Source of the DNA: Phocaeicola_A sp036804505
GTDB lineage: Bacteria > Bacteroidota > Bacteroidia > Bacteroidales > Bacteroidaceae
DNA: 64,000 bases
NCBI GenBank assembly: GCA_036804505.1
Contig: DAIRSI010000004.1
Coordinates: 110,577-174,576 of the forward strand
Direction of reading: 5' to 3'
The notes under the pieces are model-generated. The model searched no databases, was not told the origin of the DNA, and saw only the letters and a program-made list of their open reading frames with translations. The position numbers and the translations under genes are program-made. Below, piece after piece: positions 35,299-43,773 of this stretch; the stretch's first letter is position 1, and each line of letters begins with the position of its first letter.

Positions 35299-37098
35299 TT
35301 AAAATTCATTTATTTGAATACTATTGTTACGTTTGAAATTAATGAAAACGACCTTCTTGTTAATGAAGCCTCCCCAATTGTTTACCCGTTCAAACCGGAA
35401 AAAACTTTGGTATGGAGTAATGTTCATTTCATTGATTTTCTTTTCTGACTGGTTACCGTAAACAGACAGACCTCTTAAGAAAAAATATCCGGTATCAAAT
35501 CCCAGCATACCGAAACGCGGGATACTTCTTGTTTGTTCTCTATTGTACCATTTTTTCATGTTCTGATCAAACTGAGATGTCTTGTAACTGTTACCGTTGA
35601 CAAAGAAGGATGTATATATGTAAGTATTTATTCTGTGAAAATCCGGATAAAGTCTGCTCTGCGCTTGATATTCCGGATATCCGAACAAGGCAATGCTGGA
35701 TGTCGGATTTTCCTTGGCAACTAATTGCAACATTCGTACGACTTTGCTTGTTTCCGCATATTCTCCGGATGTAGGTATAAATATATTTTCTCCGGCAGGT
35801 TTTAAGTTTTCTGTTATTTGTTCCGGAGATGCATTGACAGATAATGTTTTGAAACGTATTTTTGCTTTACTCAGCTCTTCTCTAAATCCTTTTATGAAAT
35901 CTGCCTTGTCTGCATTGTTGTTCATATCTACGAAAATTACATTAGCTTTGGCAAATTTTTTGATAAAGCAATCGAATACTTCAGAATAAAGATAGGATTG
36001 TGGGGTATTGATTTGATAAATATAAGGATTGTTGAACACTTCAGAGTCTTTCGAAGTAAAGGGGACTATCATCTGTATCTTGTTTCTTTTGCAATACGTT
36101 GAAACAAGTTTAATCTGATTATTCGATGTCGGACCGAAAATTATGTTCATGGATTTCATTTCAGGCTTTGAAAGTATTGATTCTATTTCGAAATTGCTAT
36201 CGCCGCAATCATACGTATAGATCTGGTAGGAGTATCCTTGCTGTTTCAAGGAATCAACGGCAAGCAAAAAACCTTCATAGTAGTCCAGCATTCTTTGAGA
36301 TTCGGCCGTAGTTGAAACTCCGTCCAACATAAAGGGGAGTAAAACGGCAACTTTCACTGTTTCGTAACTGCTTGCTTTTGCTTCAGTCTTGGTAAATAAT
36401 TCATTATTGTCGGGAGTTTTTTCTGTTATAACCTTTTCCTGTAATTTCCGCTGATACGGGATGCATAGGAATTCTCCTTTTTTTACTTTGCCGTCTCTAT
36501 CCGCTACGTCCGGATTGGCATCCAACAGTTCTTGTTCGCTTAATCCATATAGTCTGCTTATGCTGAATAAAGTTTCCTTTCTTTCTACTTTATGCATATC
36601 ACGACAATTGCTCTTGTTCTCATATTTGGGTTCGCCCTTTGTTGTTGGTTTTTTTACTGGGTTTTGTTCAACGGTTTGAGCGACATCTTTTTGCCCTTTT
36701 ATGGAATCGGTAGGAATCACAATGACCTTACCGGCCTGAAAGTTGTCGGCTCTAAGTCCCGGATTGGCATCACAGATAGCTTGTGCCGAAACTTTATAAG
36801 TGTTCATCACTTTGTACAATGTTTCTCCTGGCTGAATGGTGTGGTATACGGCATCACTCTTCCCCAGATTCTTTTGCGGTATTTTCAGCTTTTCACCAAT
36901 CTTAATGACTTTTTCTGCTTGAGGATTCAGTGCAATTATTTCGAAAGTCGTTACACCGTACATAGTTGCAATGGAAGAAAGGCTTTGCCCCTTTTCGATT
37001 GTATGAAGAAAAAAAGGTTGACTGCCTGATTGGGCACCGGCATATAGGGGTGCTGATAATATCAGAATAGATATGATAACGAATTTAATGTACTTCAT
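35299..37098 (-). CDS. secreted LysM protein with a periplasmic ligand-binding domain
   Basis: 599 residues. A signal peptide (ending AGAQ) is followed by three LysM domains (about 31-74, 85-129, 169-214) that bind peptidoglycan, then a type I periplasmic-binding fold (about 245-590) resembling LppC/LpoA and amino-acid-binding proteins (VKVAVLLPFMLDG, IIFGPTSNNQIKLVSTYC, SSIALFGYPEYQ). LpoA-type domains activate penicillin-binding proteins from the outer membrane; this protein has no lipobox and would be wall-bound. A role in peptidoglycan control is inferred. It is first in an operon with a barrel protein. Confidence 0.85.
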   Translation of the reverse strand: MKYIKFVIISILILSAPLYAGAQSGSQPFFLHTIEKGQSLSSIATMYGVTTFEIIALNPQAEKVIKIGEKLKIPQKNLGKSDAVYHTIQPGETLYKVMNTYKVSAQAICDANPGLRADNFQAGKVIVIPTDSIKGQKDVAQTVEQNPVKKPTTKGEPKYENKSNCRDMHKVERKETLFSISRLYGLSEQELLDANPDVADRDGKVKKGEFLCIPYQRKLQEKVITEKTPDNNELFTKTEAKASSYETVKVAVLLPFMLDGVSTTAESQRMLDYYEGFLLAVDSLKQQGYSYQIYTYDCGDSNFEIESILSKPEMKSMNIIFGPTSNNQIKLVSTYCKRNKIQMIVPFTSKDSEVFNNPYIYQINTPQSYLYSEVFDCFIKKFAKANVIFVDMNNNADKADFIKGFREELSKAKIRFKTLSVNASPEQITENLKPAGENIFIPTSGEYAETSKVVRMLQLVAKENPTSSIALFGYPEYQAQSRLYPDFHRINTYIYTSFFVNGNSYKTSQFDQNMKKWYNREQTRSIPRFGMLGFDTGYFFLRGLSVYGNQSEKKINEMNITPYQSFFRFERVNNWGGFINKKVVFINFKRNNSIQINEF

Positions 37099-37127
37099 TT
37101 TTTTGTTTTTAACGATAGATACGAGTG

Positions 37128-37135
37128 CAAAATTA
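37128..37135 (-). promoter_or_regulatory. -7 promoter element of the LysM gene
   Basis: The minus strand reads TAATTTTG, matching TAnnTTTG, 29 nt before the ATG. Confidence 0.6.
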
Positions 37136-37168
37136 GTAAAAAAACTCTTATTTCTCGATAGTAAACAT

Positions 37169-37176
37169 TAATTTTG
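37169..37176 (+). promoter_or_regulatory. -7 promoter element of uvrA
   Basis: TAATTTTG matches TAnnTTTG and overlaps the TTG at 37174 where the longest frame begins. Translation should therefore start at ATG 37204. Confidence 0.6.
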
Positions 37177-37203
37177 CATTTTAATGAGAAGTTCAGAGAT
37201 AAT

Positions 37204-40029
37204 ATGAAGGAAGAAAAGGGAAAAATCACTGTACTGGGTGCAAGGGTTCATAATCTAAAGAATATAGATGTGGAGATTCCGCGGAATAGTTTGACTGTAA
37301 TTACAGGTTTAAGTGGAAGCGGAAAATCTTCTTTGGCTTTTGATACGATCTTTGCAGAAGGACAGCGTCGCTATATTGAGACATTTTCTGCTTATGCACG
37401 TAATTTTCTTGGAAATATGGAGCGCCCTGATGTTGATAAGATATCAGGGTTGAGTCCGGTTATTTCCATTGAACAGAAAACGACTAACAAGAATCCTCGT
37501 TCCACAGTTGGAACAACTACAGAGATATATGATTATTTTCGATTGATGTTCGCCAGAGCCGGTACAGCCTATTCCTATGCTTCCGGTGAAAAAATGGTCA
37601 AATATACGGAAGAGCAGATTATTAATCTGATCAGTTCCGACTATTTAGGTAAACGTATTCAGATTTTGGCACCGTTGGTGCGCTCCCGTAAAGGGCATTA
37701 CAAAGAGTTGTTCGAACACATACGGAAAAAAGGATATCTCTATGTCCGTGTTGATGGAGAAATGCGTGAAATTACTCATGGAATGAAGCTGGATCGTTAC
37801 AAGAACCATGATATTGAGGTCGTTATCGACAAATTGGCAGTAAACGAGAACGAGGGACAGCGTCTCAAAAAAAGTGTCAATATTGCCATGGAACAAGGAG
37901 ACGGTCTACTTATGATATTGGACTCGCAGACAAATACCATTCGTCATTACAGCAAGAGACTGATGTGTCCTGTTACGGGTATTTCCTACAAAGAGCCTGC
38001 TCCTCATAATTTTTCGTTCAATTCTCCTCAGGGAGCTTGTCCCAAGTGTAAGGGCTTGGGATATGTCAATCAGATAGATATAGACAAGGTGATGCCTAAT
38101 CGTGAGCTTAGTATTGCTGAAGGCGGAATCATTCCATTGGGAAAATACAAGAATTCAATGATTTTTTGGCAGATAGAGGCTTTACTTGAAAAATATGAAA
38201 TGGATTTGAAGACTCCTATCAAAGATTTGCCGGAAGAAGCTATTGATGAAATATTGAATGGCAGTGATGATAGAATCAAAATTAAAAGTTCATATATTCA
38301 TACTAATTCCGATTATTTTGTAACGTTTGAAGGTATCGTAAAATACATTCAAATGATGCAAGACGATGAATCGACTACAGCGCAAAAATGGGCAGATCAG
38401 TTTGCAAAGACTACAGTTTGTCCGGAATGTCACGGTCAAAGGTTGAATAAGGAAGCTCTGAGTTTCCGCATTCATGACAAGAATATTTATCAGCTTTCAT
38501 CTATGGATATCAGTGAATTATATCAGTGGATGGGACAGCTGGTGGAACATCTCGATGAAAGGCAAAAGAATATTGCAACGGAAATAATCAAAGAAATTAG
38601 AACAAGGCTGAAATTCTTGCTTGATGTAGGTTTGGAATACTTGTCTCTCGACAGGTCTTCTGTAAGCCTTTCCGGAGGAGAAAGTCAGAGAATCCGCCTG
38701 GCCACTCAGATAGGATCACAATTGGTCAACGTTCTGTATATTTTGGATGAGCCGAGTATCGGTTTGCACCAGCGTGATAATATCAGACTGATTAACTCAT
38801 TGAAAGAATTGCGTGATTTGGGAAATTCAGTAATTGTGGTGGAACATGACAAGGAAATGATGATGGCTTCGGATTACGTTGTCGATTTGGGACCACGTGC
38901 TGGAAGGCTGGGAGGTGAGGTTGTCTATCAAGGTTTGCCTAAAAACATGCTGCTTACTGACACCTTGACGTCTAAGTATTTAAATGGTAAATTGAAGATT
39001 GAAATACCATCCAAAAGGCGTAAAGGCAATGGCCATTCATTGTGGATAAAAGGTGCAAAGGGAAACAATTTGAAGAATATTGATGTGGAATTTCCTTTAG
39101 GCAAGCTGATATGTGTAACAGGTGTTTCCGGAAGTGGCAAGTCCACTTTGATAAATGATACGCTGCAACCCATTCTTTCACAACATTTTTATCGGTCTTT
39201 ACGTGATCCTTTGTCGTACGATAGTATTGAAGGAATAGAATATATAGATAAGGTTGTCGATGTGGACCAGTCGCCTCTAGGGCGGACTCCGCGTTCCAAT
39301 CCTGCCACATATACCGGAGTTTTCAGCGATATACGAAGTCTATTTGTGAATTTGCCCGAAGCTAAAATCCGAGGATACAAACCCGGACGCTTTTCTTTTA
39401 ATGTTACAGGGGGACGTTGTGAGGCATGTGGTGGAAACGGTTACAAGACTATCGAGATGAACTTCTTGCCGGATGTCTATATTCCCTGTGAAGTTTGTCA
39501 TGGGAAAAGATATAACAGGGAGACGCTTGAAGTCCGTTTCAAAGGAAAGTCTATTGCAGATGTATTGGATATGACAATCAATATGGCCGTTGAATTCTTT
39601 GAAAATGTGCCGCAAATATTGAATAAGATAAAGGTCCTGCAAGATGTCGGGCTTGGCTATATCAAACTCGGACAACCATCTACTACATTAAGTGGAGGTG
39701 AGAGCCAACGAGTGAAACTGGCAACGGAATTATCTAAGCGAGATACGGGTAATACCATGTATATTCTTGATGAACCTACTACCGGGTTACATTTCGAAGA
39801 TATAAGAGTCTTGATGAATGTGTTGAATAAACTGGTCGATAAAGGCAATACGATTATCGTCATAGAACATAATCTGGATGTCATTAAGATGGCCGATTAT
39901 GTCATCGATATGGGACCTGAAGGTGGTAAGAACGGAGGAACCATATTATCTACAGGTACACCCGAACAGGTGGCAAAGAGTAGAGAAGGATATACACCTA
40001 AATATCTAAAAGAAGAACTTGAAAACTAA
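37204..40029 (+). CDS. uvrA: excinuclease ABC subunit A
   Basis: 941 residues from ATG 37204. Two ABC ATPase modules are present, with Walker A sites GLSGSGKSS and GVSGSGKST and signature motifs LSGGESQRIRLA and LSGGESQRVKLA. Zinc-binding cysteine pairs are visible in CPKCKGLGY, CPECHGQR, CEACGGNGY and CEVCHGKRY. UvrA dimers find bulky DNA damage and load UvrB. Length is normal and nothing is missing. The ybaK-like gene follows by 13 bp. Confidence 0.97.
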   Translation: MKEEKGKITVLGARVHNLKNIDVEIPRNSLTVITGLSGSGKSSLAFDTIFAEGQRRYIETFSAYARNFLGNMERPDVDKISGLSPVISIEQKTTNKNPRSTVGTTTEIYDYFRLMFARAGTAYSYASGEKMVKYTEEQIINLISSDYLGKRIQILAPLVRSRKGHYKELFEHIRKKGYLYVRVDGEMREITHGMKLDRYKNHDIEVVIDKLAVNENEGQRLKKSVNIAMEQGDGLLMILDSQTNTIRHYSKRLMCPVTGISYKEPAPHNFSFNSPQGACPKCKGLGYVNQIDIDKVMPNRELSIAEGGIIPLGKYKNSMIFWQIEALLEKYEMDLKTPIKDLPEEAIDEILNGSDDRIKIKSSYIHTNSDYFVTFEGIVKYIQMMQDDESTTAQKWADQFAKTTVCPECHGQRLNKEALSFRIHDKNIYQLSSMDISELYQWMGQLVEHLDERQKNIATEIIKEIRTRLKFLLDVGLEYLSLDRSSVSLSGGESQRIRLATQIGSQLVNVLYILDEPSIGLHQRDNIRLINSLKELRDLGNSVIVVEHDKEMMMASDYVVDLGPRAGRLGGEVVYQGLPKNMLLTDTLTSKYLNGKLKIEIPSKRRKGNGHSLWIKGAKGNNLKNIDVEFPLGKLICVTGVSGSGKSTLINDTLQPILSQHFYRSLRDPLSYDSIEGIEYIDKVVDVDQSPLGRTPRSNPATYTGVFSDIRSLFVNLPEAKIRGYKPGRFSFNVTGGRCEACGGNGYKTIEMNFLPDVYIPCEVCHGKRYNRETLEVRFKGKSIADVLDMTINMAVEFFENVPQILNKIKVLQDVGLGYIKLGQPSTTLSGGESQRVKLATELSKRDTGNTMYILDEPTTGLHFEDIRVLMNVLNKLVDKGNTIIVIEHNLDVIKMADYVIDMGPEGGKNGGTILSTGTPEQVAKSREGYTPKYLKEELEN

Positions 40030-40042
40030 GTGAAAATAATAT

Positions 40043-40519
40043 ATGAAGATAAGCAAGACAAATGCCGCCAGATTGTTGGATGCAAATAAAATCCCTTATG
40101 AACTTGTCCCATACGAAGTCGATGAAAAGGATTTGAGTGCCATACATGTAGCTGCCAGTTTGAATGAGAATATCGAACAGGTATTTAAGACTATCGTGAT
40201 GCACGGGGATAAAAGCGGTCATTTTGTTTGTGTGATTCCCGGTGAGCACGAAATAGATTTGAAACTTGCAGCAAAGGAATCTGGCAATAAGAAATGCGAG
40301 CTTATTCCTATGAAAGATCTTCTGTCCTTGACCGGATATATACGTGGCGGATGTTCTCCCATCGGAATGAAAAAAAAGTTACCTACTTATATTCATGAAA
40401 GCTGTATGGATTTCGATTATGTCTACGTGAGTGCAGGGGTTCGCGGATTGCAACTGAAGATATCGCCAAAGAATTTGGTAAAGGAGACAGGAGCTTCAAT
40501 ATGCAAATTGTTTGAATAA
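40043..40519 (+). CDS. YbaK/EbsC-family aminoacyl-tRNA deacylase
   Basis: 158 residues. The key lysine region VFKTIVMHG, the EHEIDLKLAAKESG helix and the GYIRGGCSPIGMKKK loop match YbaK, which hydrolyses mischarged Cys-tRNA-Pro. This suits a genome whose ProRS lacks the bacterial editing domain. It is probably cotranscribed with uvrA. Substrate is inferred from the family. Confidence 0.88.
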   Translation: MKISKTNAARLLDANKIPYELVPYEVDEKDLSAIHVAASLNENIEQVFKTIVMHGDKSGHFVCVIPGEHEIDLKLAAKESGNKKCELIPMKDLLSLTGYIRGGCSPIGMKKKLPTYIHESCMDFDYVYVSAGVRGLQLKISPKNLVKETGASICKLFE

Positions 40520-40558
40520 TTTTTGTAACATTATTCCTGATTTCAGATTTTTTTGTCT

Positions 40559-40566
40559 TATCTTTG
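40559..40566 (+). promoter_or_regulatory. -7 promoter element of the POT transporter gene
   Basis: TATCTTTG matches TAnnTTTG and lies inside the longest frame, supporting ATG 40604 as the start. Confidence 0.6.
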
Positions 40567-40603
40567 TCTTCGTTGTAAAAATAATAATTTAATACTATAC
40601 ACT

Positions 40604-42274
40604 ATGTTTGAAAATCAACCTAAGGGGCTGTATGCATTGGCTATCGCAAACACAGGCGAACGTTTCGGTTACTATACCATGCTGGCCATCTTCACGTTGT
40701 TCCTGCAGGCCAAGTTTGGATATACAGCTGCAGAAACCTCTACAATTTTTGCCAGTTTTCTGGCTTTCGTTTATTTTACTCCGTTGATAGGAGGTATTCT
40801 TGCCGATCGTTTTGGCTATGGCAAGATGGTAACTTCCGGAGTTTTTGTGATGTTTTTCGGATATTTGCTTCTTGCTATTCCTATTGAAAGTTCTATGGCA
40901 AAAGTCATGATGTTCAGTGCTTTGGTTCTCATCGCATGCGGAACAGGACTATTCAAGGGAAACTTACAGGTCATGGTAGGCAATCTATATGATGCGCCTG
41001 AATATCGTGATAGGAGAGATTCAGCTTTCAGTTTATTCTATATGGCAATCAATGTAGGTGCTATGTTTGCTCCCACAGCTGCTACTAAAATGACGGATTA
41101 TGTATTGAGTAAAGGAGGTTTTTCCTATGACGGCCAGATACCGGCATTAGCTCATCAATTTCTTGATTCACAGGCGGGCGGTGCTGCGCTGTCGCCGGAG
41201 AATATGACAAATCTGGAATCTTTGAAGGCCGCTCAGCATTTCATGGGTGATACAAGCGCTTTCTGTACCGAGTATATCAACCGTTTGTCAGAGGCTTACA
41301 ACTACGGCTTTGGTGTTGCTTGCGTCTCATTGATTTTCTCCATTATCATATATTATGCATTCCGCAGTACTTTCAAGCAGGCCGATTATAATTCCAAGCA
41401 GGCAAAAGCTGCCCATATTCAGGAAGAAGAAATCAGTTCTGCAGAAACTCGTCAGAGAATCATTGCATTGTTGCTTGTTTTTGCCGTTGTTTTGTTCTTC
41501 TGGATGTCTTTCCATCAGAACGGACTTACGCTTACTTTCTTTGCAAGAGATTATACGGCACATGAGGTAACGGGACTCAACCGAATAGGTTTCGATGTGT
41601 GGAATCTTGTCTTAATTGCCATTGCTGTTTATGGAGCTTTTTCCATTTTCCAAAGCAAGACAGGACGTGCCAAGATTATTTCCGGTGCGGTTGTCGTTCT
41701 TTGCTTAGTAGGTCTCGGCATCAAATATGTGGCTTTGGGCGATTCTCCAATTGCTATATTGCCTCAGCAGTTCCAGCAGTTCAATCCATTCTTTGTTGTT
41801 GCACTGACTCCGGTTTCTTTGGCAATCTTCGGAGCCCTGGCAAAGAAAGGCAAAGAACCGAACGCACCCCATAAGATAGGATTGGGAATGTTGGTTGCAG
41901 CCTGTGGTTTCATTATCATGGCATTGGGATCTTTCGGATTGCCTACGCCTAATGATCTGGCTGCCGGAGCGCATGCTGATCTGGTTTCACCAAATCTTCT
42001 TATATCAACTTATCTGGTTTTGACTTTTGGTGAATTGTTGCTTTCTCCTATGGGAATTTCTTTCGTTTCGAAAGTTGCTCCTCCCAAGTACAAAGGAATG
42101 ATGATGGGCGGATGGTTCGTTGCGACGGCAGTCGGCAACTACCTTGTAGCAATTATCGGTTATTTGTGGGGCGGAATTCCATTATGGATAGTATGGAGTG
42201 TATTGATTTGTCTTTGTCTGCTCAGTGCTTTGTTCATATTCTCTATCATGAAGAAACTGGACAAGGTTTGCTAA
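40604..42274 (+). CDS. POT/PTR-family peptide MFS transporter
   Basis: 556 residues with about 14 membrane helices. The first helix has NTGERFGYYTMLAIFTLF, the POT signature region, although the ExxER motif used for proton coupling begins with Asn instead of Glu. The second POT signature appears around FSLFYMAINVGAMFAP. A long loop (about 190-250) sits between the bundles. It likely imports di- and tripeptides, with coupling possibly altered. A GC-rich hairpin follows the stop. Confidence 0.88.
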   Translation: MFENQPKGLYALAIANTGERFGYYTMLAIFTLFLQAKFGYTAAETSTIFASFLAFVYFTPLIGGILADRFGYGKMVTSGVFVMFFGYLLLAIPIESSMAKVMMFSALVLIACGTGLFKGNLQVMVGNLYDAPEYRDRRDSAFSLFYMAINVGAMFAPTAATKMTDYVLSKGGFSYDGQIPALAHQFLDSQAGGAALSPENMTNLESLKAAQHFMGDTSAFCTEYINRLSEAYNYGFGVACVSLIFSIIIYYAFRSTFKQADYNSKQAKAAHIQEEEISSAETRQRIIALLLVFAVVLFFWMSFHQNGLTLTFFARDYTAHEVTGLNRIGFDVWNLVLIAIAVYGAFSIFQSKTGRAKIISGAVVVLCLVGLGIKYVALGDSPIAILPQQFQQFNPFFVVALTPVSLAIFGALAKKGKEPNAPHKIGLGMLVAACGFIIMALGSFGLPTPNDLAAGAHADLVSPNLLISTYLVLTFGELLLSPMGISFVSKVAPPKYKGMMMGGWFVATAVGNYLVAIIGYLWGGIPLWIVWSVLICLCLLSALFIFSIMKKLDKVC

Positions 42275-42297
42275 GACAATTGAACGTATAAAATAAA

Positions 42298-42332
42298 GAA
42301 TCCCGGGCTTTCTTATTGAAAGTTCGGGATTC
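42298..42332 (+). terminator. hairpin after the POT transporter gene
   Basis: A 15-bp stem (42298-42312 with 42318-42332) contains GAATCCCG and its complement CGGGATTC, with two G-T pairs. It lacks a clean T tract and lies just before the next promoter. Confidence 0.6.
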
Positions 42333-42338
42333 ATTGTA

Positions 42339-42346
42339 TATCTTTG
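42339..42346 (+). promoter_or_regulatory. promoter of the phytase-like gene
   Basis: TATCTTTG matches TAnnTTTG, with a TTG at 42316-42318 spaced 20 nt upstream. Translation then starts at ATG 42368 rather than the TTG at 42344. Confidence 0.6.
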
Positions 42347-42367
42347 TTCCATATTAAAAAAACCATT

Positions 42368-43564
42368 ATGAAACGAATCTGTTCCCTTTATATTATTTTC
42401 TTTTTGTTCTTCTCGCAGGAAATATTTGCCCAGAAGGCTCAAATTCTTTCTGTGACTCCCTTGAATATTCCACCAGGTGATTATAGCGGGATAGTCAGAA
42501 TTGAGGATACGGACAGCTATGCGGTTGTATCTGATAAAGCTGACGGCTTTTTCGTTGTCAGAATACCAATCACCGAGACTGCAAAAACTGGGAAAATTAC
42601 ACGTAGCAGACTGTTGAATGGGTCGATGTTTGAAGATGAAGTAACACCTACTGCAGCAAAATGGACTATTGAGACAAAGGAAAGAATTGAAATGCTCAAA
42701 CAGCAACTTAAAAGCAAAAAGGCTTATGCTGACACTCTTAAGTTGGATTCAATTCTGGTACCTCCTCACAAACATTTATTCAATCAATGGACATCTGTCA
42801 GAGATTGTGAAGGAATAGCTTTTTTACCTTCAACAAAGACTTTTTTTATTTCAGGTGAGAGTGACCAGTTGATACTTGAGTATGATTCCATAGGAACATT
42901 TACGGGAAGAAGTCTGCAGATTCCCCCTATATTCAGCCGCCCGAATATACACCCCAATTATGGATTCGAGGCTTTGTGTTATAGCGCAAGCAGTGACTGT
43001 TTCTACACAACTACCGAAAATCAACTACCTGCTGACGGACCCGCTGTTGGTGTAGCATCGGCTCAAGGTGCACGTTTGCGAATTCAGTCTTTTGATGCTA
43101 AGAATTTATCGCCTAAAATATGTTATGCCTATCTCACCGACGAACCTTCTGCAACTTCACAAGCAAGACAGTATGCATTTGGAGTTCCCGAGTTGTGTGC
43201 TTTACCTTCGGGTGATCTACTTGTGCTGGAACGTGAATTTTGGGTAGGAGGAGGACTTTCCGTAGTTGGAAGTTATGTGCAGAATAAATTATATAAAGTA
43301 TCTCTTTCGAATGCAACGGATGTTTCCGGTTTTACTTCTTTAAGAGATTTGAACAAGACTTCTTTTTTACCAAAGGATTTGGTTTTGTCCTGGAAAACTA
43401 CTTTGTCTAAAGGAGATATTGCCAATTATGAAGGGATGTGTCTGGGTCCCACTCTGAATGACGGTAGGCAGACGCTTTTGCTCGTCAATGATTCTCAGCA
43501 TGCTTATAAAGGGGTTTTGGGAGAATACTTGATGATTATAGCACTTTCCAAAAACATCAAGTAG
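42368..43564 (+). CDS. secreted esterase-like protein of the phytase-like family
   Basis: 398 residues with a signal peptide (ending IFAQ). The mature protein shows beta-propeller-like repeats of the Phytase-like (PF13449) family: RDCEGIAFLPSTKTFFISGE, GFEALCYSASSDCFYTTTEN, ELCALPSGDLLVLEREFW and NYEGMCLGPTLNDG. Members hydrolyse phosphate or other esters, with calcium bound by acidic residues, but individual activities vary. It is monocistronic and periplasmic or surface-exposed. Confidence 0.8.
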   Translation: MKRICSLYIIFFLFFSQEIFAQKAQILSVTPLNIPPGDYSGIVRIEDTDSYAVVSDKADGFFVVRIPITETAKTGKITRSRLLNGSMFEDEVTPTAAKWTIETKERIEMLKQQLKSKKAYADTLKLDSILVPPHKHLFNQWTSVRDCEGIAFLPSTKTFFISGESDQLILEYDSIGTFTGRSLQIPPIFSRPNIHPNYGFEALCYSASSDCFYTTTENQLPADGPAVGVASAQGARLRIQSFDAKNLSPKICYAYLTDEPSATSQARQYAFGVPELCALPSGDLLVLEREFWVGGGLSVVGSYVQNKLYKVSLSNATDVSGFTSLRDLNKTSFLPKDLVLSWKTTLSKGDIANYEGMCLGPTLNDGRQTLLLVNDSQHAYKGVLGEYLMIIALSKNIK

Positions 43565-43614
43565 AATATAGTGAATAAAGCCGTACATTAAATCATTATT
43601 CCTTTAGGTTTTAT

Positions 43615-43702
43615 GCGTCGCATTGCAGACCGACACGCATTGCACTGCAAGCTGACGCGTTGCACACTGCAGGCCGACGCGCGTCGGCTTGCAGTGCAAC
43701 GC
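43615..43702. repeat. GC-rich direct and inverted repeat array
   Basis: A GC-rich block in AT-rich surroundings, built of units CGCRTTGCA + CTGCA + GCCGACG repeated about every 22 nt (from 43615, 43637 and 43657), ending in an inverted copy (43681-43702). The last direct unit (43657-43680) and the inverted one form a near-perfect hairpin centred on CCGACGCGCGTCGG (43674-43687). It lies between the converging 3' ends of the phytase-like and S9 peptidase genes. The rest of the 209-bp gap shows nothing further. Confidence 0.85.
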
Positions 43703-43773
43703 ATTAATCTTGCTTTGATAATGGTTTAATGTCGCTGATTATATTATTTAAATTCAATCAGTTAATGTGCTAT

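Noticed and set aside
43615..43702. CRISPR array
   Set aside because: There are no constant repeats with unique spacers; the units are adjacent, imperfect and also inverted.
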